64,000 bases of DNA, taken from the NCBI RefSeq assembly GCF_000619925.1, contig NZ_JHVB01000002.1, forward strand, positions 233,830 through 297,829, given 5' to 3'. Positions 34,709-44,587 of this stretch are shown here, piece after piece (positions within the stretch are counted from its first letter, which is position 1; each line of letters starts with the position of its first letter). The notes beneath the pieces are model-generated. The model did not search any database. It worked only from the letters and a program-made list of their open reading frames with translations, and was not told the DNA's origin. Both the position numbers and the translations under genes were made by a program. Source of the stretch: Treponema sp. C6A8. Lineage in GTDB: Bacteria; Spirochaetota; Spirochaetia; Treponematales; Treponemataceae.

Positions 34709-37700
34709 ATGGCACAAAAGTTTTTTCTTTCCCCAAATGAATTGAGTTCTTTCTTCAAAAAGGAACTCGCAAACCCAAACAGCGTTTTTGTTTTTTCCAC
34801 CGATGTTGTAATGAACTCCTGGATAGACTGGTGTATCACCCACCCGGAAGAAAGCGGCACCGACGCAGTACCACTTGAACGCTTTATGGCATGGGATAAA
34901 TTCAAAGGCGAAGCAGTACGCGCTAAGGAAGAAGGAAAACAGACAGTTCCTTCTATACTAAGGAAGTTCTTTGTAAGCTCACTGATTCGCGAAAATGCAG
35001 CGGCAGCTGATGGTGAAGAGATTTTCAAGAAGATTATAAACCCTCAATTCAAAAAGGAAGCAGATTCCTTTGCAGACTGGATTACACATATAATTTCATC
35101 ATTAAAACTCTGGCAGAAAACCCTGGCTGAAAATCCTGATTATAAAATGGATGACGAGGACAAGGACTACCTTACAATTTTCAACCGCTATTCCGCTTTT
35201 CTTGAAGAAAACAATCTTTATGAACCAAGCTGGATTGACCCGGATTTTACTTCCGGAGGCAAAAATTACGTCATCTTCTATCCTGAACTTCTCGAAGATT
35301 TTTCTGATTACAAACTAATTTTTGAAAAATGTCCCGAAATCACGCTCATCAACCTGCCTGAAATCCAGGATTCACAGGAAACAATTCTCTGCACAAAATA
35401 CCCGGATTCACGCAAGGAACTTCGCCGTACAATTCTCAGAATAAGAGAACTGTGCGCTGGTGACGGAAATAAGGCTTCTCAGAAAAAGCTGATTCCATGG
35501 AATGAAGTCACTCTCAACGTTCCTGACCTTCAGACCTATCGCCCATATCTGGAACGGGAACTTACAAAATATTGCGTACCTTTTGTAATCCGTGCCGGCT
35601 ATCCGCTTATTCAGAACACAGCCGGTCAGATTTTTGCTGAAATACAGGACTGCTATAATTCGGATTTTTCATATGATTCGGTACGCTCCCTGATTCTTGA
35701 TGAATATATTCCATGGAAAGAAGATCTGAAAATCCACCGTCAGAATTTAATTCAGGAAGGAAATAACATGCGCTGTATCTGCGGTTATGATGAAAAATCA
35801 GCCGATGGCAGCGTAAACCATATCGACATTTGGGAAGAGGCACTTTCTGCAACCCGTAACCGTAACGAACTTGAATATAAGTTTTATAACGACCTGAAAA
35901 AAGATATTTCAGCAATCTGCAATTCAAATTCCTTTGAGGCTATTTCTCAGGCCTGGAACATATTCAAGAAAACCTATCTTTCAGAAAAGGGATTTTTAGA
36001 ACTGGCAGATGCAATAATTGGCCGATGCATTACCGAGCTTAACAACCTGATTGAAATTGAAAACAACTGGTGTCACGGCAAAAACTCAGTGCTTGCAGTT
36101 TCAAATCACTATGATTTTTTTGTTTCGGAGCTTTCCAAAAAAACATATACTCCGCAGTCAAAGCAAACAGGAATTTCAATCTATCCTTACAAAACTTCGG
36201 CAGGGGGATTTTTCAAATATCAGTTTGTGATTGACGCTAGCCAGAAAAATCTTGAAATCCAGTATAAAAAACTGAACTTTTTAAATGATGAAAAACGACG
36301 GGAACTCAAAATTGAACAGCAGGACAAGGATCTGAACCTTTCAAAAGCTTACGCAAGACTTTATACAACCGATTTTAGCGGAGAAAAACTTGTTCACTTC
36401 AGCTATGCAGAAAACTCTTTTGCGGGTTTTGCAATTGCTCACAGCAGTCTGACAGAAGATGAAAATAAGTTTGAAGAGCTTGATGAAGAAGATTTTATCC
36501 TCAACGAGAAAAAATACATGCTTGGAAAAACTGATGCAAAACTTCCTCTCAAACTTTCTGCTGCCCAGAAAAATCAGATTCAAAATTTTCAGATTCACAA
36601 CAGTAAATTTGATTACGAAAAACAAACCAACAACGGAAATCAAACTTCATCTTCTTCTGTAAAAGAAGAAGTGAAATTTACACTTATTGAAAACCGTTCC
36701 AAAAAACTTGATGACACTCAGAAGGACGGAAAAATCATAATTACCCAGTCAGATATGAAAGATTTCTTTCCATGCCCACGCAGATGGATTTTTTCAAAAG
36801 TACTGAAGTTGGATGAAGAATCTCTCGATACAGATTTGATGCAGCCTTTTGATATGGGAAACATCAATCACAAAACTCTTGAGCTTTTTATGAAGGATTA
36901 TATCGGCAAAAAACTCCCGGTTTGTAGAGATGGAAAAAGCTTTGACAACGAAGATGAAATCCTGAATGCGATAAAAACTCATGCAAAAACCGCAATTAAG
37001 GATCCCGAAAAAGAATTTTCCAGAAGTCCACTTACACAGAAAATGCTTGAAAATCAGATTGATTTAATTTCTGAAAAGATTATAGACTTTCTGCATAGCT
37101 TTTTGCAGGAAAACATACGGTCTGCAGCAAACATAAGCACAAAGTCAAAAACTCTAGGATATGGCGGTTGTACAGTAAAAGGCGTTGAAAAATCATATTT
37201 TGTACAGAACAACGGGAAAAACTACAACTTCTACGGCAAAATAGACCTTCTGCTTTGTAAAACAGTGCATAATCCCGATAACACAGGAACAGATAAAACA
37301 GACTGGTCTATCATCGATTACAAAAACAGCGAGAATTCAATTCCAGCTGCCTCAGAAATCAGCCTGACAAACGACGTTTTGGGTGACTTCCAGATGCCAA
37401 TGTACATTACTCTTTTACAAAAAAGCATAATGGAACAACCGGAAAATCGAAATAAAAATCCTGATGATGTTTTAAATACAAATACTGTTGTTGTAGCGCG
37501 CTTTTATGCCATCAAAAATTCAACAACAAGAGCGGCAATCGACATAAATACAAAAGAGAAAGCCTCGGATGCTTATAAACCGACTATGGATGCCTTTTAT
37601 AACTATGCAGATGAATTTGAAAAAATCACATCTTCTTATGATTTTAATCCAGATTCAACAAGAGTGGATACTTACAAAGACTGCATAAAATGTAATTTTA

Positions 37701-37747
37701 AGGCAATTTGCCGCCGCCATTATGAAATAGGTAAAAAAGGACGCTAA
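34709..37747 (+). CDS. AddB-like/PD-(D/E)XK nuclease subunit of a RecBCD-type complex
   Basis: A 1012-aa protein encoded directly before an AddA-type helicase-nuclease. The C-terminal 330 residues form a RecB-family nuclease: the GNINHKTLELF helix, YGKIDLLLCK with the catalytic Asp, and WSIIDYKNSE with D-x-K. Four cysteines (FFPCPRRW, then CIKCNFKAIC near the end) match the AddB iron-sulfur staple. The N-terminal part is a degenerate helicase without a clear Walker A motif, which suits a recognition or scaffold subunit. The pair would process double-strand breaks for recombination. Start by leaderless -10 box. Confidence 0.8.
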   Translation: MAQKFFLSPNELSSFFKKELANPNSVFVFSTDVVMNSWIDWCITHPEESGTDAVPLERFMAWDKFKGEAVRAKEEGKQTVPSILRKFFVSSLIRENAAAADGEEIFKKIINPQFKKEADSFADWITHIISSLKLWQKTLAENPDYKMDDEDKDYLTIFNRYSAFLEENNLYEPSWIDPDFTSGGKNYVIFYPELLEDFSDYKLIFEKCPEITLINLPEIQDSQETILCTKYPDSRKELRRTILRIRELCAGDGNKASQKKLIPWNEVTLNVPDLQTYRPYLERELTKYCVPFVIRAGYPLIQNTAGQIFAEIQDCYNSDFSYDSVRSLILDEYIPWKEDLKIHRQNLIQEGNNMRCICGYDEKSADGSVNHIDIWEEALSATRNRNELEYKFYNDLKKDISAICNSNSFEAISQAWNIFKKTYLSEKGFLELADAIIGRCITELNNLIEIENNWCHGKNSVLAVSNHYDFFVSELSKKTYTPQSKQTGISIYPYKTSAGGFFKYQFVIDASQKNLEIQYKKLNFLNDEKRRELKIEQQDKDLNLSKAYARLYTTDFSGEKLVHFSYAENSFAGFAIAHSSLTEDENKFEELDEEDFILNEKKYMLGKTDAKLPLKLSAAQKNQIQNFQIHNSKFDYEKQTNNGNQTSSSSVKEEVKFTLIENRSKKLDDTQKDGKIIITQSDMKDFFPCPRRWIFSKVLKLDEESLDTDLMQPFDMGNINHKTLELFMKDYIGKKLPVCRDGKSFDNEDEILNAIKTHAKTAIKDPEKEFSRSPLTQKMLENQIDLISEKIIDFLHSFLQENIRSAANISTKSKTLGYGGCTVKGVEKSYFVQNNGKNYNFYGKIDLLLCKTVHNPDNTGTDKTDWSIIDYKNSENSIPAASEISLTNDVLGDFQMPMYITLLQKSIMEQPENRNKNPDDVLNTNTVVVARFYAIKNSTTRAAIDINTKEKASDAYKPTMDAFYNYADEFEKITSSYDFNPDSTRVDTYKDCIKCNFKAICRRHYEIGKKGR

Positions 37748-37748
37748 A

Positions 37749-40700
37749 ATGAAAAAAGAATACGAATATCTTAATCTTCTTGAACGTAAACTTGATCCCC
37801 GTCAGTCGGACGTTTGCTGCCGAACAGACAACACAATCGTAGCAGCCGGAGCTGGTTCTGGAAAAACACAGGTTCTTGCAACCCGCTTTGCATGGCTGGT
37901 CATGAGCATGGGTATTCCAGCTTCAAAAATTCTAACCTTAACCTTTACCAAAAAAGCTACCGGCGAAATGTATGAACGAATTTATAAAACTCTTTCATTT
38001 TTCGCAAATCAACCGGAAACTCCAGAAACAGAGAAAGACCGGGCACGCAGAGCTCTGGAAGATTTTTCTAATGTCCATATTCAGACTCTGGATTCTTACT
38101 GTAAGGGAATTGTAAGTCAGGCTGCAACTCATTATGGAATTCGTCCTGATTTTTCGGTAGGTTCTTCAGATTCAGAAACAGACATAAAAACTCAGGCGCT
38201 TCCATTTGTTTTTGCAAACAGCAGCACACCCGCAGTCAAAGCTTTTGCATCAGTAGGAAACTATCAGAAATTTGCAGATGATATTATCGCAAAAACGATA
38301 ATCAATTACACTTCAATAATTACGCCATCAGATTTTTTCACAAGCAGACTTAAACTCCAGAAAGAACAGGTCCTCAAAGCCTGGAATTTTCTTCTTATGG
38401 GAATTGCAGCAGAACCAGAATGTCCTTCTTCCTTAAAAGATGCTTATGACGAATATCTGTCTAATGATAAAGAAGGACTTCACAGGGCAGCTCCTAATTT
38501 TAAGGATGGCATTGATAATTTTTTAGGAGAGTATTCTGCAACTAATTATCATGGAAAAATGTATGAGAGAGCAGGTAACGCTGCAGCTGCATTCAACCAG
38601 ATATCAATAGAAGATTATCTTCTTCCATCAAATTTCGATTTTGAAAATCCTGCAGAAGATGTTATTTCAAAAATCACAAGCCTTATTTCTTCTTTTGATT
38701 TGCTGAATGTTAATATTCAGGGACTTGCAAACAATGATCAATCTTTAGCTGCAACAATAAAACCTCTCAGAAGTGTTGAATTTTTACAGACCTATCTTAA
38801 ATCACTTGCCTCATACATCACAAATTACGAAGCAATCAAATCCATGTGTGAACTTCTTGATAAATTCACTCAGCAAATCAACCGGCAGAAGCGTCTTTCC
38901 GGAAACCTGACGTTCAAAGATGTTTCAGAGCTTTCGCTGGAAATCCTTTTGAAGCACAAAGACATCCGCCAGCATGAAAAAAATGCCTTTGACAAAATCA
39001 TGATTGACGAATTCCAGGATAATAATGGAAAAAACCGAGACCTTCTTTTCCTTATTTCTGAAAAGGATTTTTCTGCTGAAGGTGAAGAAAACGGCTGTAA
39101 GGACGGAATTCCTTCTGTGGAAAACATCCGTTCCGACAAGCTTTTCTTTGTAGGTGATGAAAAACAGTCTATTTACAAATTCCGAGGTGCAGAAGTTTCT
39201 GTCTTCAACAAGCTGAAAAACGATCTGGGACAAAATAACTTTTTGCAAATGGAGTTTAACTACCGTTCTGACAATGAACTGATTACTGGATTTAACCGCA
39301 TTTTTGGAAACGGCAGTAAGATTTTTGCTTCAAATAATGACAAGGATTATGAAGCTTCATATAGCATAGATGCAAAAAAATATAATCCTAAAGAAAATAA
39401 AGTCGTAGAAGCTGCTATTTTGAACAAAGATAATACAAGAATTCACATGGCAGCACTGAATACAGAGCTTATTAAAGATGATGAAGAAGAAAAATATCTG
39501 GATAATAAAAACCAGCAGGCTTACTACATTGCTACAAAAATCAAAAAAATGATGCAGGAACTGAAAGAGAAAAATATTCCTGTAAATTATTCAGACTTTG
39601 CAATCCTCGAAAGAAGCCGCCAGCGAAAGGAACTGTTAGTATGGCTCAATTATTTTGGGATTCCTTATCAGCTTGACCAGAACACAAATATTTTTACTGA
39701 TGGCCCAGTAAACGACATTTACAACTTTCTGCGCCTCTGCGTTTACCCTGCCGATAAAAATGCCTTTGCAGTTTTCCTTTCATCACCCTTCTGTAATCTA
39801 GATCAGAAAACGATTGAGACAGTTTTGCTGGAAAGCTCTGCAGGCGAGCTGCCGCAGACAGAAAATGAATTGAACGAATGGGCAGAAAAAAATCTTAGCG
39901 AATCTTCACAAGTCCAGAAAGAGCGCTTTGTTAAGGGGCTTTTCTACCTCAAGCAGAAAACAAGTCAGGTTTTAAGCCAGAAAATATCTAAAACCATAAG
40001 TGATTTGTGGTTCGAAACAGGCTACCAGTACATCACAATGCAGAACACAAAAACTGATTTATATTCTGAGCTCTTTGATTTCCTTTTTGAACTCGCACGT
40101 GAATGTGATGAAAATAAAAATAATATTTCCTGGTTCGTAGACCAGCTTGCGGTTGTAAAGAGTAAGGAAAAAAATACTCAGGAAGATGAAGAAATCGATG
40201 TTGCCGAAGTTTCATATCCTGTTGAAACCCAGAATGCTGTTCAAATCATGACAATCCATAAAAGTAAGGGATTGCAGTTTAAATACGTTTTTGTAAAAGG
40301 ATGTATTGATGCACGTTTTTCTTCCGATAAGATGCGCATATTCTTTGACGAACAGTTTGGAGCAAGCATCAAACCAGAGGATGGCGCAACAAATTATTTT
40401 GCAATAACCCAGAAAAATCTTTCTGATAAAAAGGAACTTGCAGAATTCCGCCGCCTGATTTACGTTGCAATTACCCGCGCAATTTCTGAAGTTTACATTG
40501 TGGGTGCATGGAATCCAAATTCAAAAACCGTAAGAGAGCCTAAAGATGATGAAGGCATTCTTAAACTGATTGAAAACACAGCCATTGATTTCTATGGTGA
40601 TGAACTGGAAGACAAAGACTTTGCATTGAACAGCATAGAATTTAAAGAAAACGCGCCTTTTACTTATGAAGGAATCAACCCTGTAACAAAAGCGGAAGCA

Positions 40701-41390
40701 TATAGCAGTGCAGCTTCCGATGGCAATGCAGATTCCCCAGTCACAAAGATTTTCGACGAACTTCCTTCCGACGTAGAAGAGATTCCTTACGACGAACCTC
40801 TTTCAAACAGAAAGACGCCAAGTTCACTGGAGCCGGGACTCAGTACAGACATTTCACACGACCAGAAACACGACCGCTCGGACGATGCCCTCGACTCTGC
40901 CGCCTTCACCGCTGCCGACTTCGGTACTCTCGTTCACGACTACCTTCGCGCTCAGGCAGAAGGCATTGCCCCGGAAGAATATCAGCCGCCCGTAAAACTA
41001 TTCAAACAGCTTACAGAAACAGAAATCGCCGCAAAAAAAGCCGAGTGTATTAAAATGTGTCATGATTTTGCTGCGCGTGAGTACGGCAAGGCGGCTTACG
41101 CCAGTGACACTTCCGCCCGTGCAGCCGGCCGCCTTCTGAAAGCCGAGTGGGCCTTCCGCATGTCCCACGAAGGTTCAATCTGGACAGGTTCAATCGACCT
41201 CATTTACCAGAATGCCGACGGTACTTACACCATCATCGATTACAAATCAGACGGTGAAATTGTCCCGGAACTATACACCGCCCAACAGAACTGCTACCGC
41301 ATCGCCGCCAGCAAGCTTCTGCGAATCCCGGAAGACAAAATCATCTGCAAGCTCTGGTATTTAAGATATAACAAGGCAGTGGAAGTGTAA
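37749..41390 (+). CDS. AddA-type UvrD-family helicase/nuclease
   Basis: A 1213-aa superfamily 1 helicase-nuclease. Helicase motifs: Walker A AAGAGSGKTQVL (33-44), IDEFQDNN (Walker B), GDEKQSIYKFRGA, and TIHKSKGLQFKYVFV through LIYVAITRA (motifs V-VI). The C-terminal nuclease domain has DFGTLVHDYLRA, GSIDLIY and TIIDYKSDGE (PD-(D/E)XK). It forms the motor and second nuclease of the AddAB/RexAB complex with the upstream gene (stop and start 1 bp apart; AGGA ahead of the ATG). The last third switches to a more GC-rich composition. It ends at a long hairpin and then the accessory island. Confidence 0.9.
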   Translation: MKKEYEYLNLLERKLDPRQSDVCCRTDNTIVAAGAGSGKTQVLATRFAWLVMSMGIPASKILTLTFTKKATGEMYERIYKTLSFFANQPETPETEKDRARRALEDFSNVHIQTLDSYCKGIVSQAATHYGIRPDFSVGSSDSETDIKTQALPFVFANSSTPAVKAFASVGNYQKFADDIIAKTIINYTSIITPSDFFTSRLKLQKEQVLKAWNFLLMGIAAEPECPSSLKDAYDEYLSNDKEGLHRAAPNFKDGIDNFLGEYSATNYHGKMYERAGNAAAAFNQISIEDYLLPSNFDFENPAEDVISKITSLISSFDLLNVNIQGLANNDQSLAATIKPLRSVEFLQTYLKSLASYITNYEAIKSMCELLDKFTQQINRQKRLSGNLTFKDVSELSLEILLKHKDIRQHEKNAFDKIMIDEFQDNNGKNRDLLFLISEKDFSAEGEENGCKDGIPSVENIRSDKLFFVGDEKQSIYKFRGAEVSVFNKLKNDLGQNNFLQMEFNYRSDNELITGFNRIFGNGSKIFASNNDKDYEASYSIDAKKYNPKENKVVEAAILNKDNTRIHMAALNTELIKDDEEEKYLDNKNQQAYYIATKIKKMMQELKEKNIPVNYSDFAILERSRQRKELLVWLNYFGIPYQLDQNTNIFTDGPVNDIYNFLRLCVYPADKNAFAVFLSSPFCNLDQKTIETVLLESSAGELPQTENELNEWAEKNLSESSQVQKERFVKGLFYLKQKTSQVLSQKISKTISDLWFETGYQYITMQNTKTDLYSELFDFLFELARECDENKNNISWFVDQLAVVKSKEKNTQEDEEIDVAEVSYPVETQNAVQIMTIHKSKGLQFKYVFVKGCIDARFSSDKMRIFFDEQFGASIKPEDGATNYFAITQKNLSDKKELAEFRRLIYVAITRAISEVYIVGAWNPNSKTVREPKDDEGILKLIENTAIDFYGDELEDKDFALNSIEFKENAPFTYEGINPVTKAEAYSSAASDGNADSPVTKIFDELPSDVEEIPYDEPLSNRKTPSSLEPGLSTDISHDQKHDRSDDALDSAAFTAADFGTLVHDYLRAQAEGIAPEEYQPPVKLFKQLTETEIAAKKAECIKMCHDFAAREYGKAAYASDTSARAAGRLLKAEWAFRMSHEGSIWTGSIDLIYQNADGTYTIIDYKSDGEIVPELYTAQQNCYRIAASKLLRIPEDKIICKLWYLRYNKAVEV

Positions 41391-41398
41391 TAAACTGA

Positions 41399-41443
41399 TT
41401 TCAGGGGCATTTGGCTGCAAAGCGGTCGCGAATGCTCCTGAAA
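41399..41443 (+). terminator. Long hairpin after addA
   Basis: TTTCAGGGGCATT (41399-41411) pairs with AATGCTCCTGAAA (41431-41443) over 13 bp with one G-T. A smaller GGCTGC/GCGGTC helix stacks inside. It ends addBA and marks the border of the minus-strand island. Confidence 0.6.
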
Positions 41444-41497
41444 ATGCGGCACGAACCTTTTTGGAAGAGGAGAATCGGAATACCCTTCACTAAATTT

Positions 41498-42616
41498 CTA
41501 AAGGATTTCTTCCCCAAACAACTCATTCATTTTCGCTTTTCTAAAAGCCAAAAAGTCATCAATAAATTCCAAGGTTCCGACAGGTTCTGCCCACTGAAAG
41601 TTCTTAAAATCCCATCTTTGAGAAACTGGAGCTTTTAACTTGAAATCAGCTGGCAAAACGTTACATACAGAGCCATATAAATCATACATCTTCTGAAAAA
41701 GCAGATTACGAAGATAACCATTGAAGTCTGTAGGTTTCATCAAGGCAGCAGGAACATAGGCTGAATTTGCAGCTGAGGAATAAAGACCAAACAAAGGTTT
41801 CTGATATTTCTCAATATCATAATCAAATTCATCGGTCATTCTGTTTCCATCAAACTTGTGATCAACAAGATGGGCAAGATTGTACTCTTTAGGACCGAAA
41901 TTTCCGTATTTTTTTCCTCTAAAAATATACGACCATAACTGCTTTGGATATGCATTACTATCCAATTCTAAAGCATCCTCTATTTCCGTTTTTTGCATAC
42001 GTTTACGATGCATGGCAATTTCACTACTACCTGCATGACGTCTTACCCCCGGAAAACAACATGGAGATTTTTCCCACAGATATAAAGAAGCATCAATATT
42101 TCTATTTTCCAATGCCTTAGAAAGCTTAACACGAACCTTTTCATTTTCCTCTGCAATCCGCGCAATAATTTCTGGATTCAAGAAACGCACGTATTTTGTA
42201 ATAACCTGTGCAAGCTGATAGGATTCCTCTTCTAAAGGCTGTTCCCACTCAGGGAAGTTGTTGTTACCTTTTTTCCCGCTGTTTTTTGGTGAAACAACAG
42301 ATTTACGAGAGGATCTTTTTGCCGACTCATCTCCTTCCAAAAAACTTATATACAGCTTAACTGCTGTTTTTAATGTTGCGGTACCATTATATATATCGCC
42401 GTTAATTGGAATCGAATGGCGGGCTGGAGCATGATTCTTAGCATCAGTTTTTGTATAATTAAGCCGATTCAAGAGTGCTATACACTGGTCATTATCATAA
42501 GCCACATCTAAATTTTCTTCGTATTCTTCAACTCTTTTACAGTTGGAAAATCTTGAATGCGCAACTTTTTCAGGATATGAACACACTAACCAATCAAAAA
42601 ATTCTTCTTCTCTCAT
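41498..42616 (-). CDS. 372-aa protein of unknown function, possible HNH-type region
   Basis: I do not recognise the family. The N-terminus (FFDWLVCSYPEKVAHSRFSN, then GDIYNGTATLKTAVKLYISFL) resembles the lead-in domain of various accessory restriction- or abortive-infection-like proteins. A central basic linker rich in Ser/Lys follows. The C-terminal half holds CCFPGVRRHAG and YNLAHLVDHKFDGN, whose His pair could be part of an HNH-like nuclease, but a full ββα-metal motif is not evident. The start at 42616 is set by AGGAGA 8 nt upstream. It follows the 77-aa gene and is the last gene of the island. Confidence 0.65.
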   Translation of the reverse strand: MREEEFFDWLVCSYPEKVAHSRFSNCKRVEEYEENLDVAYDNDQCIALLNRLNYTKTDAKNHAPARHSIPINGDIYNGTATLKTAVKLYISFLEGDESAKRSSRKSVVSPKNSGKKGNNNFPEWEQPLEEESYQLAQVITKYVRFLNPEIIARIAEENEKVRVKLSKALENRNIDASLYLWEKSPCCFPGVRRHAGSSEIAMHRKRMQKTEIEDALELDSNAYPKQLWSYIFRGKKYGNFGPKEYNLAHLVDHKFDGNRMTDEFDYDIEKYQKPLFGLYSSAANSAYVPAALMKPTDFNGYLRNLLFQKMYDLYGSVCNVLPADFKLKAPVSQRWDFKNFQWAEPVGTLEFIDDFLAFRKAKMNELFGEEIL

Positions 42617-42631
42617 TTTTTTTATCTCCTT

Positions 42632-42745
42632 CTTATATTGTATCACAGGGTCTCAATTTTCATGCAGAAAATCCCTAATCCACAACCCAGCCGGTTTCAA
42701 TCATGGCTTCAAGTTTGCTGAAGGTGGCGATGACTTCTTCTGTTG
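42632..42745. repeat. 114-bp direct repeat, copy A
   Basis: Covers the 3' end of the 77-aa gene and the promoter-like TATATTGTATCACAG before the 372-aa gene. Copy B, of identical length and with roughly a dozen mismatches, is at 46271-46384. Together they flank the LRR-LRR-hipBA segment. Confidence 0.8.
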
Positions 42746-42908
42746 GAAGAGGCATAAAGCCGGAACCTTCAATTCCATGGATTTCTATGCTTCCATTTCC
42801 GGCAGAAACATAAATGCCGCTTCTCCCGTCTATACACTGAAGCATACAGCCAGTCCCTGCAATTTCGCGGGTTGTGTTTTTAAGTTCTTCACTCCAAGTT
42901 CTTTCCAT
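42675..42908 (-). CDS. Small 77-aa protein, unknown function
   Basis: A protein starting MERTWSEELKNTTRE and ending AMIETGWVVD, with no signal peptide or membrane segment. A Gly-rich middle (CIDGRSGIYVSAGNGS) suggests a small beta sheet. No family recognised. AAGGAG lies 7 nt before the ATG. Its promoter is one of four copies of the 27-bp island block (42942-42968), so it is expected to be induced or repressed together with the AAA ATPase and PARG-like genes. A second, truncated copy of its 3' end lies at 46314-46385. Confidence 0.7.
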   Translation of the reverse strand: MERTWSEELKNTTREIAGTGCMLQCIDGRSGIYVSAGNGSIEIHGIEGSGFMPLPTEEVIATFSKLEAMIETGWVVD

Positions 42909-42941
42909 TGCAAACTCCTTATTCTTTCTTTCATAATAATA

Positions 42942-42968
42942 TAGACAACTTGGTCTCCACTTTGTGAA
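42942..42968 (-). promoter_or_regulatory. Island promoter block, copy 1
   Basis: On the minus strand TTCACA-N15-TGTCTA with GACCAA in the spacer, followed by TATTAT. TTCACA may serve as -35 and the TATATT just after TGTC as -10 (19-bp spacing). It drives the 77-aa gene. Confidence 0.65.
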
Positions 42969-43042
42969 AATATTGTCCATTTTAACCAAATTTCGAAAGC
43001 AAATTGCCCTGATTTCCTTATAACTTGTATAGTTTTTTTTTA

Positions 43043-44272
43043 TTAAAATCTGGATTTTACAACTGAAAGAATTGAATCAAGGATTTGTTTTGAAACCTTT
43101 TCATCAGCTTTAAGATCTTCAAACGCCTTGGTGTAATTTTTTTCAAAATCATCAAATATTTTTGAGAGGACGCTGTCTTTTATATCTAAGCTTTCAGCTA
43201 ACAGAGAAAAATCTTCGTTGTTTACTTTTTGAATCTCATAGTGCTTTCCGATTTTCATTGAAAGTTTATCTGTAAGACCGGGATATAAAATAGTAGAAAC
43301 TGCATCATACAAAGGCGCTAGTTCAACTCTTCTATTATTATAAAGCAGCGAATAATTCTTTCCGTGACTGTCGCAGTTTCCAATCAGATAATTAAAAATC
43401 ACATAACGCAGGAATTTCTGAGTTTCAAGTGCCGGTACTGAACAGTTCTTTTTAATCGTATTAAAAATATCAGCAATTCCAGGACCGCCATCATTCTGAT
43501 ATTTTGAAGTACTCATAATACCAAGTGCCTGACAGAAATCTTCCTGATGAAGCCTCTGAATAAAGTCATTCTTTTTTATTCTGTCATATCGTTCAACAAC
43601 AAACACATCCTTTCCTGCAATATTCAGTAAATCAACTTCTGGAACCGGCAAGCCAAAGTTTTTAGCAAGCTTCATGCAGATGTATTCATTTTGAGCAAGT
43701 GAATAAAGAGAGCCTGAACGGGTCGGTTTTAAAATATGAGTAGAAGGTGCTCCATTCAATGGCAGATACCATTTTCCATCCAGATTAGCAAGAGCAAGTT
43801 TTTCCTGTGCACCGGCAAGCGAAAGCCTGAGTTTTTCATCCGACTTCATAAGCGGGCGTGTATTCATTTTTTCAATGAAGTCGTTCAGACGGAAATCTTC
43901 AAGAGGTTCGTAATTTTCTGAATTGAAGCAATATGAAGTTTTTTGAGACGATTCCATTTCTTCCGGCAGAATAGAAATAAGACCTGCACATTCTCCACCG
44001 AGAGCTTCAAGAAGTTTTAGTGTACTGGTTTCAGAAACATGAAGATAATCAGCGATTTTTTTGCGGGAATCTTCTTCCGGTAAAAGACCAGAGAAAAATG
44101 GCATGCACTGCTTTTGCGAAAATTCTTCTGATTGCAGCGGAAGTGAAGCCGAAAGGGGAACTGCATTTTTGTTCTGCAAATAGCTTTCAGCATAAACAAA
44201 AATCACCCCACGATTATCTGTTGATTCAAGAGAGCCTGCTTTTTCATTTCCAAAATAAACGCTCAGTTTCAT
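43043..44272 (-). CDS. hipA: HipA-type serine/threonine kinase toxin
   Basis: A 409-aa HipA-family kinase. It has the N-terminal couple_hipA region (VYFGNEKAGSL, PLSASLPLQ), the Ser-loop SLAGAQEKLAL, the catalytic segment NYLIGNCDSHGKNYSL and the metal-binding Asp in LAPLYDAVST. Known HipA kinases phosphorylate glutamyl- or other aminoacyl-tRNA synthetases and cause growth arrest. Length is close to the E. coli protein. It overlaps hipB by 4 bp (ATGA), the standard coupled order antitoxin then toxin. Confidence 0.9.
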   Translation of the reverse strand: MKLSVYFGNEKAGSLESTDNRGVIFVYAESYLQNKNAVPLSASLPLQSEEFSQKQCMPFFSGLLPEEDSRKKIADYLHVSETSTLKLLEALGGECAGLISILPEEMESSQKTSYCFNSENYEPLEDFRLNDFIEKMNTRPLMKSDEKLRLSLAGAQEKLALANLDGKWYLPLNGAPSTHILKPTRSGSLYSLAQNEYICMKLAKNFGLPVPEVDLLNIAGKDVFVVERYDRIKKNDFIQRLHQEDFCQALGIMSTSKYQNDGGPGIADIFNTIKKNCSVPALETQKFLRYVIFNYLIGNCDSHGKNYSLLYNNRRVELAPLYDAVSTILYPGLTDKLSMKIGKHYEIQKVNNEDFSLLAESLDIKDSVLSKIFDDFEKNYTKAFEDLKADEKVSKQILDSILSVVKSRF

Positions 44273-44508
44273 CTTACGCCAGCCTCACCTGAATCATCTT
44301 CCCGGTTTACGGCATAAAGATTGATTCCAAGCATTTCAAGACAATGCAGAACCTTATTCATTTGCAGAGTTTCTTTACCGTTTTCCAGTTCAGAGAAAAA
44401 ACGAGCTCCTACATTGCACATTGCAGCCGTTTCTGACTGGGTAAGACCTAATTGTTTACGACGGCTTTTCACAACCTCTGATATTGCTTCAGCAGAATTA
44501 ATTTTCAT
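44269..44508 (-). CDS. hipB: HipB-like antitoxin, HTH-XRE repressor
   Basis: A 79-aa helix-turn-helix protein (VKSRRKQLGLTQSETAAMCNVG, residues about 13-36). It is the antitoxin and autorepressor of the downstream hipA, expected to bind HipA as a complex and to repress the operon. The start has no Shine-Dalgarno; a TACAAT -10 box lies 6 nt before the ATG, so the mRNA is probably leaderless. Two identical 16-bp palindromes upstream are the obvious operators. Confidence 0.9.
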   Translation of the reverse strand: MKINSAEAISEVVKSRRKQLGLTQSETAAMCNVGARFFSELENGKETLQMNKVLHCLEMLGINLYAVNREDDSGEAGVR

Positions 44509-44514
44509 AATACA

Positions 44515-44543
44515 ATTGTAACTTTCCCGAACGGGAAAATCAA
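44515..44543 (-). promoter_or_regulatory. hipBA promoter with operator in the spacer
   Basis: On the minus strand: -35 TTGATT (44538-44543), a 17-bp spacer made up almost wholly of the palindrome TTTCCCG-TT-CGGGAAA, and -10 TACAAT (44515-44520), 6 nt before the ATG. A repressor on the palindrome would cover the RNA polymerase site exactly. Confidence 0.75.
44523..44538. promoter_or_regulatory. hipB operator O1
   Basis: Palindrome TTTCCCGAACGGGAAA with 7-bp arms, between -35 and -10 of hipBA. Confidence 0.8.
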
Positions 44544-44571
44544 CAAAATAATGTCATATAAATACAATTAT

Positions 44572-44587
44572 TTTCCCGAACGGGAAA
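44572..44587. promoter_or_regulatory. hipB operator O2
   Basis: Exact second copy of the O1 palindrome, 49 bp centre to centre from it. Both copies are preceded on the plus strand by TACAATT. Spacing of nearly five helical turns would allow looping or cooperative binding. Confidence 0.8.

Noticed and set aside
41498..42616. Confident call of an HNH endonuclease
   Set aside because: Only a suggestive LAHLVDHK segment; the Asn and final His of an HNH motif are not placed convincingly, so it is left as unknown.
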